NCBI GenBank assembly: GCA_016710625.1 | Contig: JADJVK010000001.1 | Coordinates: forward strand, 186,001-250,000 | DNA from: Saprospiraceae bacterium | Lineage (GTDB): Bacteria; Bacteroidota; Bacteroidia; Chitinophagales; Saprospiraceae | Reading direction: 5' to 3' | Length of the DNA: 64,000 bases | In this document: one piece after another, positions 26,773-35,337 of the stretch | Position numbering within the stretch: the first letter of the stretch is position 1 | Layout of the letters: each line of letters opens with the position of its first letter | The notes under the pieces: generated by a model | Seen by the model: the letters and a program-made list of their open reading frames with translations, nothing else | Database searches by the model: none | Told to the model about the DNA's origin: nothing | Position numbers and translations under genes: made by a program

Positions 26773-27204
26773 ATGAAGTCATTAGCAATCATTTTTTTCA
26801 CTTTTATAACATTCCAAATTTTTGCACAAAGCCCTGTTGGCGTTTGGAAAACAATAGATGATAAAACCGGAGAAGCAAAATCTGAGGTAACTATTACCGA
26901 TACAAATGGGAAATTATATGGGAAAGTAACCAAGTTTCTTAGAAAAAATACAGACCCAAATAAAAAATGTGTTGATTGCAAAGGTGCTAAAAAGGGGCAA
27001 CTTGTCATGGGGATGAACGTTGTAGAGGGCTTATGGAAAGAAGGTGACCAATGGGTAGGTGGCACCATAACAGATCCAGAAAATGGTAAAGAATATAGTT
27101 GTAAAATCAAATTTAAAAACGGTGATACGAACCAACTCGAAGTTAGAGGATTTTTAGGTATCAGTTTATTAGGCAGAACACAGACTTGGTACAGGGTGAA
27201 ATAA
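26773..27204 (+). CDS. Exported DUF2147 protein
   Basis: A 143-residue protein with a signal peptide (MKSLAIIFFTFITFQIFAQ) and a single lipocalin-like beta domain. The DUF2147 signature is clear: S-P-V-G-V-W-K-T-I-D-D near the N-terminus, G-K-L-Y-G-K-V, then N-V-V-E-G-L-W, G-G-T-I-T-D-P-E-N-G-K-E-Y-S-C, and the R-G-F-L-G-I-S-L-L-G-R-T-Q-T-W-Y end. Two cysteines (CVDCKG) sit in the loop before the middle strand. Function of the family is unknown; it is likely periplasmic. A stand-alone gene between rsgA and an SH3 protein on the same strand. Confidence 0.9.
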   Translation: MKSLAIIFFTFITFQIFAQSPVGVWKTIDDKTGEAKSEVTITDTNGKLYGKVTKFLRKNTDPNKKCVDCKGAKKGQLVMGMNVVEGLWKEGDQWVGGTITDPENGKEYSCKIKFKNGDTNQLEVRGFLGISLLGRTQTWYRVK

Positions 27205-27297
27205 TTACATATTAGATTTAATTCTAATTTTAAAAAATTATTTCCTAATTTTGCAATCCATTTAGTTCTTAAATTTCAACTAAATAAGTATAGCAAT

Positions 27298-27813
27298 ATG
27301 AATAGTTTTTTAAAAAATATGCGGATTGAATATATAGTAATCATCATTTTTTTTGTTCTTTTCATTATGTTTTCTGCTACAAGATGCAATAAAACAAAAT
27401 CTAAATTAGCCGAAAAAGAAACTCCAGCTGTAGTGGATGCACCAAAAGATACCATCGTCCACAAGCCAGATACTGCAATACAAAAACCAAAAATAGCAGC
27501 GATAAAAGATACTTCTATTTCTTCTAAACCCACCATTGTAGAGAAGAAAGTTACCAAATTATTTGTAACAATTGATGGTTTAAATGTGAGAAGTGAGCCA
27601 AATGTAAAAGCAAAATCTTTTGGCAAACTAAAATTGTATGACGAAGTAGTTTTTATGAATGATGTCACCAAAGAAACGACTAAACTAAGCCTAGGCACTT
27701 CAGATGCAAATGAGCCTTGGGTGAAAATCAAAACAAAAAGAGGCACTATCGGTTGGGTGTATGGGGCTGGAGTAAGTTACTACAAAACAAAGAAAAAGGG
27801 CGTTTTAGAGTAA
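27298..27813 (+). CDS. Membrane-anchored bacterial SH3-domain protein
   Basis: A 171-residue protein with one membrane segment at residues 10-28 (ending in a cysteine, so it may be a lipoprotein), a lysine/threonine/proline-rich linker, and an SH3b domain at about residues 95-165 (TIDGLNVRSEPNVKAKSFGK ... EPWVKIKTKRGTIGWVYG). SH3b domains usually bind peptidoglycan or cell-wall ligands, so a periplasmic wall-associated role is likely. A -7-like TAATTTTG is at 27246-27253 without a good -33 element. The 3' end overlaps the end of the convergent flavin reductase gene by nine bases. Confidence 0.75.
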   Translation: MNSFLKNMRIEYIVIIIFFVLFIMFSATRCNKTKSKLAEKETPAVVDAPKDTIVHKPDTAIQKPKIAAIKDTSISSKPTIVEKKVTKLFVTIDGLNVRSEPNVKAKSFGKLKLYDEVVFMNDVTKETTKLSLGTSDANEPWVKIKTKRGTIGWVYGAGVSYYKTKKKGVLE

Positions 27814-28680
27814 CCCATACTCAACGCCCATCAATATTTTAGCTGCATTTTCCTTTTCCATCACCAAAGGCTTTGCGAAAAGATGCAATTCTTCTAAATT
27901 TTTGAATTTCCCTTTTAGTTTATTTTCTTCCCAATAAGCTTCAACTGATTCTTGAGTTGGTAGAGCTGGTAATGAGGCAATTTCTGCAATTTCATTTCCC
28001 GTCAGCACTGTGCTATTTCTTATACTTTTTGGCAATAAATCAAATCCAATTCCGATAGCATTGAAGGGTTGCAAGATTGGCATAACAGCATCACCACTAG
28101 CCCTCACATAAAATGCTCTTCCCATCCTGCCCATCAAATCTATTTTGTTAATATCAATTCTTTTTTGATCATCCAAAACTTTTTCGTTAATGTGCATTCT
28201 TACCACATGGCAAATTATCAAATGGCCAGCACCTGGTCCATCTCCCAATGGGATAATCTGTTCAATTTTGCACTCCATCTGTACTGGAGACTCCTTCACC
28301 CTTGCTGGCTTCACCAAATCCGAAGGAATTGGCGTAAATCCGCCTTTATCAAATTCGCTGATATTCTTTTCAAAATCAATGCTAGTCAGCGTCATTTGAC
28401 GAACAATTTCGTGACTAACTACATTGATTACCGCTTCTTTATTGAGTTCAATGTTGTGTAAAGTGTCCTTCGTAGTATTATTATCAGATCTTCTGTTGGA
28501 GCTAAAAACAACAATTGGCGGATTCGAGCTAAAAGCATTGAAGAAACTATATGGTGCCAAATTATCATTCCCCTCCTCATCCACAGTACTCACAAATGCA
28601 ATGGGTCTAGGAGCCACAGAAGCCAGTAAATACTGGTGCATATCCTTTTGCGGGGTCGATTTTGGATCTATTGTCAACAT
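27805..28680 (-). CDS. Flavin reductase family protein (FMN-binding split barrel)
   Basis: A 291-residue protein of the flavin reductase-like FMN-binding split-barrel family. The conserved opening L-L-A-S-V-A-P-R-P-I-A-F-V-S-T-V-D and N-L-A-P-Y-S-F-F-N-A-F-S-S-N-P-P forms the FMN site, followed by K-D-T-L-H-N-I and E-A-V-I-N-V-V-S. Members reduce or bind FMN; the in vivo partner here is unknown. It begins one base after the end of the upstream YqeY-family gene on the same strand, so it is the third gene of an operon with the exported esterase (29139) and YqeY (28682). Confidence 0.88.
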   Translation of the reverse strand: MLTIDPKSTPQKDMHQYLLASVAPRPIAFVSTVDEEGNDNLAPYSFFNAFSSNPPIVVFSSNRRSDNNTTKDTLHNIELNKEAVINVVSHEIVRQMTLTSIDFEKNISEFDKGGFTPIPSDLVKPARVKESPVQMECKIEQIIPLGDGPGAGHLIICHVVRMHINEKVLDDQKRIDINKIDLMGRMGRAFYVRASGDAVMPILQPFNAIGIGFDLLPKSIRNSTVLTGNEIAEIASLPALPTQESVEAYWEENKLKGKFKNLEELHLFAKPLVMEKENAAKILMGVEYGLL

Positions 28681-28681
28681 A

Positions 28682-29128
28682 TTAGTTCAAAAGTTTTTTC
28701 ACTATTTCTGATATCATTCTACCATCTGCTTTTCCAGCTAATTTCTGGTTAGCAGCGCCCATCACTTTTCCCATATCTTTGGGTGAAGTTGCGCCAACCT
28801 CTGTCAAAATTCCTTTTAAAACTACCTCAACTTCTTCTGGCGACATTTGAGCAGGCAAGAATTTTTCAATAACAGCTATTTGGCTTTTTTCAGTTGCTGC
28901 CAAATCAGTTCTTCCTTGTTTTTCATATATTTCTAAGGACTCTCTTCTCGATTTTACTAGTTTTTGCAAAATTTGAATTTCTCTAGCATCATCAATTGGC
29001 TTTCCTGTTCCGTCTGTTTTTGCTAACAAAATAGCTGATTTGATGGCACGAATACTGTCTAATGCAACTGTATCTTTTGCTTTCATTGCCTCCTTTAACT
29101 CAGCCATTACTTTTTCTTCTAAATTCAT
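28682..29128 (-). CDS. GatB/YqeY-domain protein
   Basis: A 148-residue helical protein made of one YqeY domain: M-N-L-E-E-K-V-M-A-E-L-K-E-A-M-K-A-K-D, then L-R-A-I-K-S-A-I-type helix, the Q-I-L-Q-K-L-V-K-S-R-R-E-S motif, and the end V-M-G-A-A-N-Q-K-L-A-G-K-A-D-G-R. The same domain forms the tail of the amidotransferase subunit GatB, where it contacts tRNA, so a tRNA-linked role has been suggested for free YqeY proteins. It is tightly packed between the flavin reductase gene (1 base) and the exported esterase gene (10 bases). Confidence 0.93.
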   Translation of the reverse strand: MNLEEKVMAELKEAMKAKDTVALDSIRAIKSAILLAKTDGTGKPIDDAREIQILQKLVKSRRESLEIYEKQGRTDLAATEKSQIAVIEKFLPAQMSPEEVEVVLKGILTEVGATSPKDMGKVMGAANQKLAGKADGRMISEIVKKLLN

Positions 29129-29138
29129 ATCTTTCTTT

Positions 29139-30467
29139 TTATTTTATAAATTTTAAGATTATTTCTCCCTTATTCGTTTCCAATTTCAACCAATATAGTC
29201 CTTTGTTCAACGAATTTGTATTGATTGTGTTCTGGTTAATCGTTACAATATTTAGTTGTCCCAAAGTGTTTACCAAATAGGCATTCTTTATCACCAAATC
29301 ATTAGCATATTTTAGGTTCAAGGTGTTATCAACTGGGTTTGGATATACCTCAACAAGATTATTTTCGATATCGTTTATCCCATTTTGCACTTTGCAATAA
29401 TTACTAGCAGCCGTACAAGGCAATCCACAAATTGATTGCCCAATAGGAACTGATGCGACTGGAGGTTTGACACAAGTAGTGCATGAAGCATCCATACCTG
29501 TCGGTATGTAGCTCAATAAACTGTTAGTAATGGGTTGTCCACATAATATATTTTTCTGGATAAAATCAATCCCACTACAAGTAATTGGCAAAGCTAAGGT
29601 AGGCAACAAATCATGCCCCTGCCCACAATAGGTAATAAATTGATAAGGCATTCCAATTTCTTTGGCTTTATTAGACAATGGTAAAGAACCATAGACAACA
29701 GGGAAAGCTGTGGCACAAAGTGGCAGACAATTGGCAGCATCATAGCCAACAATAAAATCACAGGTTCCATGATACATCAATAAGGGTATATTTTTATCCG
29801 CACCACTCAAAAAATCTGTCGAACCTAAAAAGCCAGCTAACGAAACCACTCCTTTTAGTTTTCCTTTTAAAGTGGGCAATGGACCCAAAGTTTTAACCAA
29901 AGTTGAGTCGTAATTATTCATTTCTTGTTGGTTACAATAGGCTGTGTGTAAGACAGTTACTGCTCCAGCACTATACCCAAACAAAATTATATTGTTGGTG
30001 TCAATATTATATTTATCAGCATTATCTACCAAATAATTTATGGCACTACCAGCATCTTGCACCGCCCTATAAAATGCCTTTTTCATCTCGGGCCAATTGG
30101 CAGAATTGCAACCGTTGGAGGAACCATTGTAGCCCAGTCTATATTGCACTGTTGCAGCAGTGTATCCCAATTTAGCAAAAGTTTCGCAACCTGTAGCAAA
30201 ATCAGTTTTATTCCCTGCAACAAAAGCACCGCCGTGAATAAACACAATTAGCGGTCTTTTTTTAGGTGTAAAAGCATCGTCTGAAGTATAAATATCTAGT
30301 TTTAACTTTTGAGAAACACCACTAAAATTTACTGCCTCCCGATAATCAACATCCTTGCTCGATTTAATATCTGTACATTGACAAAGAAAACGATCATTAC
30401 AAAAGTCTTGTGCCAGAATTGAATTGGAGATAAAAAACAAAAGAATATAAAAACCTAATTTCTTCAT
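29139..30467 (-). CDS. Exported alpha/beta-hydrolase (esterase) with T9SS sorting domain
   Basis: A 442-residue secreted hydrolase with a signal peptide (MKKLGFYILLFFISNSILAQ). The catalytic fold shows the oxyanion HGGAFVAG motif, nucleophile elbow G-Y-S-A-G-A, and a likely catalytic His in G-Q-G-H-D. Insertions rich in cysteine, including a short C-x2-C segment before the tail, suggest disulfides. The last 75 residues are a Por-type sorting domain (VEVYPNPVDNTLNLKY ... NSLNKGLYWLKLE ... IILKFIK). It should be exported by T9SS and hydrolyse extracellular esters, as in feruloyl or acetyl esterases; the substrate cannot be told. First gene of an operon with YqeY and the flavin reductase. Confidence 0.85.
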   Translation of the reverse strand: MKKLGFYILLFFISNSILAQDFCNDRFLCQCTDIKSSKDVDYREAVNFSGVSQKLKLDIYTSDDAFTPKKRPLIVFIHGGAFVAGNKTDFATGCETFAKLGYTAATVQYRLGYNGSSNGCNSANWPEMKKAFYRAVQDAGSAINYLVDNADKYNIDTNNIILFGYSAGAVTVLHTAYCNQQEMNNYDSTLVKTLGPLPTLKGKLKGVVSLAGFLGSTDFLSGADKNIPLLMYHGTCDFIVGYDAANCLPLCATAFPVVYGSLPLSNKAKEIGMPYQFITYCGQGHDLLPTLALPITCSGIDFIQKNILCGQPITNSLLSYIPTGMDASCTTCVKPPVASVPIGQSICGLPCTAASNYCKVQNGINDIENNLVEVYPNPVDNTLNLKYANDLVIKNAYLVNTLGQLNIVTINQNTINTNSLNKGLYWLKLETNKGEIILKFIK

Positions 30468-30560
30468 ATTTATAAAATATTATTGATAAAAAATTGGGAA
30501 ACGCAATTACAAATATAAATCAAATTCGGCAGTGCTAGTAAACAAATAAATGAATGAGCT

Positions 30561-30568
30561 TATATTTG
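30561..30568 (+). promoter_or_regulatory. -7 element candidate for ruvC (TATATTTG)
   Basis: TATATTTG fits TAnnTTTG and lies 13 bases before the putative TTG start of ruvC. No TTG is found at the matching -33 distance. Confidence 0.35.
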
Positions 30569-30580
30569 TTCAAAAAATAG

Positions 30581-31152
30581 TTGAAAAAAGTAGAAATACT
30601 GACAAAGTATAGAATTTTAGGCGTAGATCCTGGACAAATGTATTGGGTTTTGCTGTCATCGAAGTGTATCAAAAACAAATGCAACTCATTGATATTGGGG
30701 TAATCACCATGGGGCACACCAAAGATCAGAGTTACAAATTGAAAATGATTTATGAGAAAATTCAGCAGATCATTTCAGAACACCGCCCATCTGAACTAGC
30801 CATTGAATCTCCATTTTATGCAAAAAACCCACAATCAATGCTAAAACTTGGGAGAGCACAAGGCGTAGCGATGGCATCTGCCATGATGCAAGGGCTTTTT
30901 GTGACGGAATATTCCCCAAAAAAAATAAAACAATCCATAACAGGAAACGGGAATGCTGCAAAAGAGCAGGTAGCTGCTATGTTGTGTACAATTTTGAAAC
31001 AAGATGTGTCTGGCAAATTTTTGGATGCTACCGATGCTTTAGCCGCTGCTGTGTGTCATTTTTTCCAATCTACCACCCGACTTCCCGGGCAAAAAAGCTA
31101 CTCAGGTTGGGGTGCTTTTCTGAAAGAAAATCCGGATAAATTGGCTAAATAA
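30581..31152 (+). pseudogene. ruvC: Holliday-junction endonuclease RuvC, frameshifted near the N-terminus
   Basis: The long frame (from 30643) starts at G-F-A-V-I-E-V and lacks the first catalytic Asp. That residue is encoded upstream in another frame: K-Y-R-I-L-G-V-D-P-G at about 30608-30634. One extra A near 30634-30635 would join the frames as D-P-G-T-N-V-L-G-F-A-V-I-E-V, the canonical RuvC start. The rest is normal: Glu in ELAIESPFYAKNPQSMLKLG and the pair of Asp in LDATDALAAAVCH. The start is probably TTG 30581, just after an in-frame TAG. RuvC resolves recombination intermediates and is widely conserved, so a base missing from the sequence is likelier than true loss. Confidence 0.85.
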
Positions 31153-31208
31153 TTATTTTTCTATAAAAGACAAATTAAATTACATTTAATGGAAGAATGA
31201 GTTCCTTT

Positions 31209-32328
31209 CTAAATTTTCTTCAATATTTGATAAACTTGCTCTGAAGAGTGTGTCCAGTTGAATTTACTTTTTTGTTGTTGACCATTTTCCACAAGGTTTT
31301 GATAAAAATCTTTGTCTTCGACTAACCTTTTCATTTTCAATGCGATATCTTCAATAGAATGCGGATCGACAAGCAAAACTGCATCGCCTCCCACTTCTGG
31401 CATTGATGCAATATTTGAGGTTATGGTAGGCACTTCACAATTCATGGCTTCCACAATTGGCAATCCAAAACCTTCAAAAAGAGAAACATAAGTCATCGCA
31501 AATGCTGCTCCTATTACTTTTGGCAAAGCTTCCTCAGGGAGATAACCCAAAAGCTGAATATCTTTTTGGTAGGTTGCTTGATGATATGCCGTGAGCACCT
31601 CCCCAGTTTTCCATGCAAAATTTCCTACAATTAACAATTTAAAATCTGAGCCAGTCTTTTGCTTGAATAAGTCGAAAGCTGCGATGAGTCGATGCACATT
31701 TTTCCTAGGATGCACTGCCCCAACATACACAAAATAGGGGTTTACCAACTGCATATTTTAGTCTTATCGCTTCTTTTTCAGTTTCAGAAATCGGTTGGTA
31801 TTTTTCATTACAACTATTATAAACGACGGAAATCTTATCTTGAGTAAATGGAAAAAAATGAAGGATATCCTTTTTGGTGAACTCAGAAACGGTAATAATC
31901 CTTTTTGCCTTTGCTAAATATTTGGGGGTGAATATTTTATAGAATTGCTGAATCGTGAAATTTACTTTCCCAAAAGGGTGTTTATAAGCCAAGTCATGAG
32001 TGACTATCACTGAATTTACGCCACTATTCAAACTCAAAAAACCATCAGGAGAAAAAAATACATCCGCCTTATATTTTTTCAAAGCCCTCCTTACTGACCA
32101 TTCAAACCAAGAGATAATCAAGAAAGGGTGTCTGGTCGGAGGAAACAAAACAACAGGAGTTACATTTTTAGCAAAAATATATTTCGGGTCGAAAGGTCGG
32201 TCAAAAAAGAAAATGAAATCATCTTCCGGGTGGTTTTCCACCATCCTCGAAACTATTTCAAAAGTAAACCTACCGATTCCTTCTAATTTGTGAGGGAGCA
32301 AAAACCTAGTGTTGACCGCTATTCGCAT
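31209..32328 (-). pseudogene. Glycosyltransferase family 4 (GT-B), frameshifted at a C4 run
   Basis: Two overlapping frames give one protein of about 372 residues. The N-terminal half (32328-31705) has the GT4 opening MRIAVNTRFLLPHKLEGIGR and HDLAYKHPFG, I-T-V-S-E-F-T-K-K-D; the C-terminal half (31754-31209) has the G-A-V-H-P-R-K-N-V-H-R-L nucleotide-sugar site and the E-x7-E motif in SLFEGFGLPIVEAM. They join cleanly as V-G-K-P-Y-F-V-Y-V-G-A-V-H-P-R-K if the run of four Cs on the coding strand (31737-31740) is read as three. It starts inside the stop codon of xth (TAATG), so it is translationally coupled to the brx-xth operon. Probable role: transfer of a sugar to a glycan or lipid acceptor. 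Confidence 0.85.
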
Positions 32329-33098
32329 TACTGCTCATATTGCATCCAAACTGGACAATGGTCGGAATGAACAGCATCTGTAAGGTGGCTAACAGCTTTT
32401 ACATGGTCTTTTAATTCGTCAGAAACAGAAATGTAATCTATCCTCCACCCTTTGTTGTTTGCTCTAGCATTCATCCGATAAGTCCACCAGCTGTATTCCA
32501 CTTTTTCTGGATTCACTTTTCTAAAGCTATCCGTGAAACCACTTTGAAACCATTCTGTCAGCCAAGCTCTTTCTTCTGGCAAGAAGCCACTGGATTTTTT
32601 ATTGCCTTTAGGGTCGTGGATGTCTATTTCGTGATTGGCAATATTGTAATCGCCACAAACTATTACTGATCTATCTTTTTTAAAATCGGAAAACCAAGTT
32701 TGAATGTCACTCAAAAATTTCATTTTTACCTCTTGGCGGGCTTCACCACTGGTTCCCGAAGGGAAATAGCAGCTAAAAATACTGAGATTGCCAAAATCAG
32801 CTCTAAGCATTCTTCCTTCATAATCATACTCTGGAATGCCACAGCCAGCGACCACTTGGTCTGGTTTGATTTTTGTCAAAATCCCTACTCCACTATAGCC
32901 TTTTTTTTGGGCAGAATACCAATAGCAATGATATCCAAGCTGTTCCAAAGCGGCAACATCAATTTGGTCGGCATCTGCTTTGATTTCTTGCAGACAGACA
33001 ATGTCAAAATTACCAGCTTTTAGCCAATCCACAAAACCTTTATTGAAAGCGGCTCTGATACCATTTACATTATATGATACGATAGAAAATTGCTGCAT
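32328..33098 (-). CDS. xth: Exodeoxyribonuclease III family AP endonuclease
   Basis: A 256-residue EEP-fold nuclease that nicks abasic sites and trims 3' blocked ends in base-excision repair. Motifs seen in order: SYNVNGIRAAF, metal Glu in CLQEIKAD, YSAQKKGYSGVGIL, CGDYNIAN with catalytic Asp and Asn, W-W-T-Y-R and the final SDHCPVWMQ with the Asp-His dyad. Length fits ExoIII. It lies three bases downstream of the brx gene and one base overlaps the glycosyltransferase start, so the three form an operon. Confidence 0.93.
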   Translation of the reverse strand: MQQFSIVSYNVNGIRAAFNKGFVDWLKAGNFDIVCLQEIKADADQIDVAALEQLGYHCYWYSAQKKGYSGVGILTKIKPDQVVAGCGIPEYDYEGRMLRADFGNLSIFSCYFPSGTSGEARQEVKMKFLSDIQTWFSDFKKDRSVIVCGDYNIANHEIDIHDPKGNKKSSGFLPEERAWLTEWFQSGFTDSFRKVNPEKVEYSWWTYRMNARANNKGWRIDYISVSDELKDHVKAVSHLTDAVHSDHCPVWMQYEQ

Positions 33099-33101
33099 AA
33101 A

Positions 33102-33515
33102 CTAGCAATAATGCTCATAAGCCATTTTCAAATTATCTGCAATTATCTGAGCAGACCTTCCTTCTATGTGGTGTCTTTCTAAAAAATGTACTAATTCTCC
33201 ATTTTTGAAAAGAGCGATGGAAGGAGAAGACGGCGGATAAGGCTGCATATAGTCTCTTGCTATTTTTGTAGCTTCCGTATCAACTCCAGCAAAAACAGTA
33301 TAAGCATGATCTGGTTTTTTCTCATTTTGTAAAGAAATTTTCACTCCTGGTCTTGCATTTGCAGCAGCACAACCACATACTGAATTCACTACTAACAAGA
33401 ATGTTCCTTCTTTTTTATCAAAAAGACGATGAACGGCATCAGCATTCGTAAGGCTTTCAACGCCAACATCATTTAACTCTTTACTCATTGGGGCAACTAA
33501 ATCCGGTGGATACAT
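33102..33515 (-). CDS. Bacilliredoxin, BrxA/BrxB (YphP/YqiW) family
   Basis: A 137-residue thioredoxin-fold protein with the diagnostic Cys-Gly-Cys centre (Cys47-Gly48-Cys49 in VVNSVCGCAAANARPG) and the MYPPDLVAPMSKEL opening of YphP/YqiW proteins. In Firmicutes these remove bacillithiol from oxidised protein cysteines; Bacteroidota commonly carry homologues. The PYPPSSPSIALFKNGELVHFLERHHIEG stretch (broken here: cis-Pro loop then helix) is typical. First gene of the operon with xth and a glycosyltransferase, under a well-formed promoter at 33536-33568. Assignment to A or B is not possible by eye. Confidence 0.92.
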   Translation of the reverse strand: MYPPDLVAPMSKELNDVGVESLTNADAVHRLFDKKEGTFLLVVNSVCGCAAANARPGVKISLQNEKKPDHAYTVFAGVDTEATKIARDYMQPYPPSSPSIALFKNGELVHFLERHHIEGRSAQIIADNLKMAYEHYC

Positions 33516-33535
33516 CTTTTATTATTTTTGAATTA

Positions 33536-33568
33536 CAAAATTAGCTTTTATACTACTATAAATACAAA
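33536..33568 (-). promoter_or_regulatory. Promoter of the bacilliredoxin operon (TTTG-N21-TAATTTTG)
   Basis: On the minus strand TTTG (33568-33565), a 21-base spacer and TAATTTTG (33543-33536) match the Bacteroidota consensus. The -7 element lies 20 bases before the ATG at 33515. Confidence 0.7.
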
Positions 33569-33833
33569 AAAGAATAGGAATAGTTTAAATAAAATAAAAA
33601 TGGTGGGTATTTTTTAGTGGAAGTTGGTGTTTAAAAATAGTTGGTCAGGCTGTATATTTTGTAATATTCATCGAAGTTCAAAATATTTTTTACCCCAAAT
33701 TTTTATTTCAAAACACTTCATCTCTCATTTTTTAAGGATTAATTTGTACATTTGTAAAAAGTGGCTGTAATTTTGTCGCTCATTTTAAAAATGGATAGAT
33801 TTTTGATTGTCAATCCTATTAAATTCGGTCATT
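33569..33833. other. AT-rich divergent intergenic region
   Basis: Part of the 318-base gap between the bacilliredoxin and bactofilin genes. It contains TACATTTG at 33747-33754 on the plus strand, a -7 candidate for the bactofilin operon with no TTG at the right -33 distance. I see no small gene, hairpin terminator or repeat here. Confidence 0.45.
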
Positions 33834-34274
33834 ATGTTTGGAATGAATAAAAAAACTGAGGAATCTAAAGCAACTAACGCCCTTACCAACCCGAATGCTT
33901 TGAATAGTTTGGTGAAAGGTACAGTTCTGGAAGGTACGATTAGCTCAGAAAATGATATTAGAATTGATGGCATCATCAAAGGTACTTTGACTTGTAAGGC
34001 TAAAGTTATCATTGGACCTACTGGTTTTATCGACGGCGAAGTTAGATGCGAAAATGCCATAATCGAAGGAAAATTTGAAGGAAATCTGAAAGTGAACGAC
34101 CTGCTACATGTGAAAGAGACAGCTATTGTGAATGGCGATATCAAAACAAATAAATTAGTGGTTCAGTCTGGTGCAGTGTTTAATGTGCTTTGTAATATGA
34201 ATGATTCTGCTAAGCCAAACGTACAAAAACCAATTTCTAGTGGAGAACAAAACTTCAAAAAAGTCAACAGCTAA
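33834..34274 (+). CDS. Bactofilin (polymer-forming cytoskeletal protein)
   Basis: A 146-residue protein built of the bactofilin beta-helix (about residues 25-125): L-V-K-G-T-V-L-E-G-T-I-S-S-E-N-D-I-R-I-D-G, G-T-L-T-C-K-A-K-V-I-I-G, A-I-I-E-G-K-F-E-G-N-L, V-N-G-D-I-K-T-N-K-L-V-V-Q-S-G-A-V-F. Termini are polar and disordered, as usual. Bactofilins self-assemble into filaments that organise the envelope. I use ATG 33834, because the upstream codons (open to 33807) lie in the leader. First gene of a tight cluster with atpZ, a membrane protein, a biotin carrier and an HTH gene, with overlapping ends. Confidence 0.92.
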   Translation: MFGMNKKTEESKATNALTNPNALNSLVKGTVLEGTISSENDIRIDGIIKGTLTCKAKVIIGPTGFIDGEVRCENAIIEGKFEGNLKVNDLLHVKETAIVNGDIKTNKLVVQSGAVFNVLCNMNDSAKPNVQKPISSGEQNFKKVNS

Positions 34275-34458
34275 TAGCTACGGCTTTTATTCATCTATCG
34301 CTTTCCAATTAGTGCTGACTGTTGTTATCGGCACTTGGATTGGGAAAAAATTGGATGAATATTTTCAAAACACCTCTCCAATCATTACAGTTATTTTTGC
34401 ATTAATTTCCACTATTGGTGGTCTTTACATATTCTTTAAAAGAGTGCTTAACAAATAG
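34240..34458 (+). CDS. AtpZ/AtpI-like F-ATPase accessory membrane protein
   Basis: A 72-residue protein with two membrane helices (FYSSIAFQLVLTVVIGTWIG and IITVIFALISTIGGLYIFF) joined by a short polar loop K-K-L-D-E-Y-F, the AtpZ pattern. AtpZ/AtpI proteins help assemble the F-ATPase c-ring and, together, can transport magnesium or calcium. The frame is open from ATG 34201, which lies deep inside the bactofilin gene; I prefer GTG 34240 (M-E-N-K-T-S-K-K) because normal AtpZ proteins begin about there. In many Bacteroidota it precedes atpB-atpE-atpF; here those genes do not follow. Confidence 0.75.
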   Translation: MENKTSKKSTANSYGFYSSIAFQLVLTVVIGTWIGKKLDEYFQNTSPIITVIFALISTIGGLYIFFKRVLNK

Positions 34459-34469
34459 CTTTATCGAAT

Positions 34470-34886
34470 ATGAGTTTTAAACAATTTGTCCTTCAGTTGT
34501 TTTTTGTTTCGATGGCTATTGTAGCCTTTATTTTTCTGTTTGGGTTGTTTTCGATAGATTGGGCTCAAAATAATTTATTGGGCTATTATGCAGTTGTTGG
34601 ATTTATCATCCTGTTTTTACCTACTTTTTATATAGCAAAAAAAAGTGCACAAAGTGCTAACAAACAATTGTTTACAGGCATCATTATGCTCTCTGTTTTG
34701 TCAAAACTCGTTGTTTCCATTGTTATGGTATTTTGGTATCATAAAAATTTCCACCCTTCCGGACCATTATTTCTTGTTCCTTTCTTTTTAGTGTACATCA
34801 TATATACTATATTTGAATCACAGTTTATGATAAAGTTAGGAAAAGATGATTCAAAAAGAAAATCCGTTTCAGGTAGTAGTAAATGA
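34470..34886 (+). CDS. Membrane protein of the AtpZ neighbourhood, unknown function
   Basis: A 138-residue protein with four hydrophobic segments (about 7-27, 38-55, 68-88, 97-115) and a charged, serine-rich C-terminal tail. Similar small four-helix proteins occur between atpZ and atpB in Bacteroidota ATP synthase clusters, which is the only functional hint. It begins 11 bases after atpZ and its last 41 bases overlap the start of the biotin carrier gene, so all three should be co-transcribed. I cannot assign a biochemical role. Confidence 0.65.
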   Translation: MSFKQFVLQLFFVSMAIVAFIFLFGLFSIDWAQNNLLGYYAVVGFIILFLPTFYIAKKSAQSANKQLFTGIIMLSVLSKLVVSIVMVFWYHKNFHPSGPLFLVPFFLVYIIYTIFESQFMIKLGKDDSKRKSVSGSSK

Positions 34887-35334
34887 TGGTGTCTATCAAT
34901 TCAATCTTGGCAAATCTGATATTGAAGCTATAGATTTTGATATTCACAAAAGTCATCAAAAAATATTGATTGGCAACAAATATTATGATGTTGAAATCGT
35001 AGAAGAAAGCAGCAAGGTGTACAAAATCACCTTGGATGGGCTTACCTACAAAGTTAATATTGTGGACAAATATGACCAACTTGCCAATTCTCTTGGTCTA
35101 AAATCAAATGTTGAGAAAAAACAAAATAACATCAAATCCCCAATGCCAGGATTAGTGATAGATGTGTTGGTCAAAGAAGGGGATACCGTTCAGAAAGGGG
35201 AGCCTTTGATTATTTTGGAAGCCATGAAAATGGAAAACATCTTGAAAGCTGCGACTGAGGTGAAAATCAAAAAAGTTTTGGTGGAAAAGGGAAAAGCTGT
35301 CGAAAAAAATACAACACTTATTGAATTTGAATAA
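34846..35334 (+). CDS. Biotin carboxyl-carrier protein (acyl-CoA/2-oxoacid carboxylase)
   Basis: A 162-residue carrier. The C-terminal 70 residues form a biotinyl domain with the biotinylation motif EAMKMEN (Lys128) and the S-P-M-P-G-L-V-I-D-V-L-V-K-E-G-D hinge. The N-terminal 90 residues resemble the beta-rich carrier extension found in propionyl-/acetyl-CoA carboxylase subunits. The carboxylase partners (biotin carboxylase and carboxyltransferase) are not in the window, so the substrate is unknown. The start ATG 34846 lies inside the end of the preceding gene, a sign of translational coupling. It is followed three bases later by an HTH gene. Confidence 0.88.
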   Translation: MIQKENPFQVVVNDGVYQFNLGKSDIEAIDFDIHKSHQKILIGNKYYDVEIVEESSKVYKITLDGLTYKVNIVDKYDQLANSLGLKSNVEKKQNNIKSPMPGLVIDVLVKEGDTVQKGEPLIILEAMKMENILKAATEVKIKKVLVEKGKAVEKNTTLIEFE

Positions 35335-35337
35335 TTT

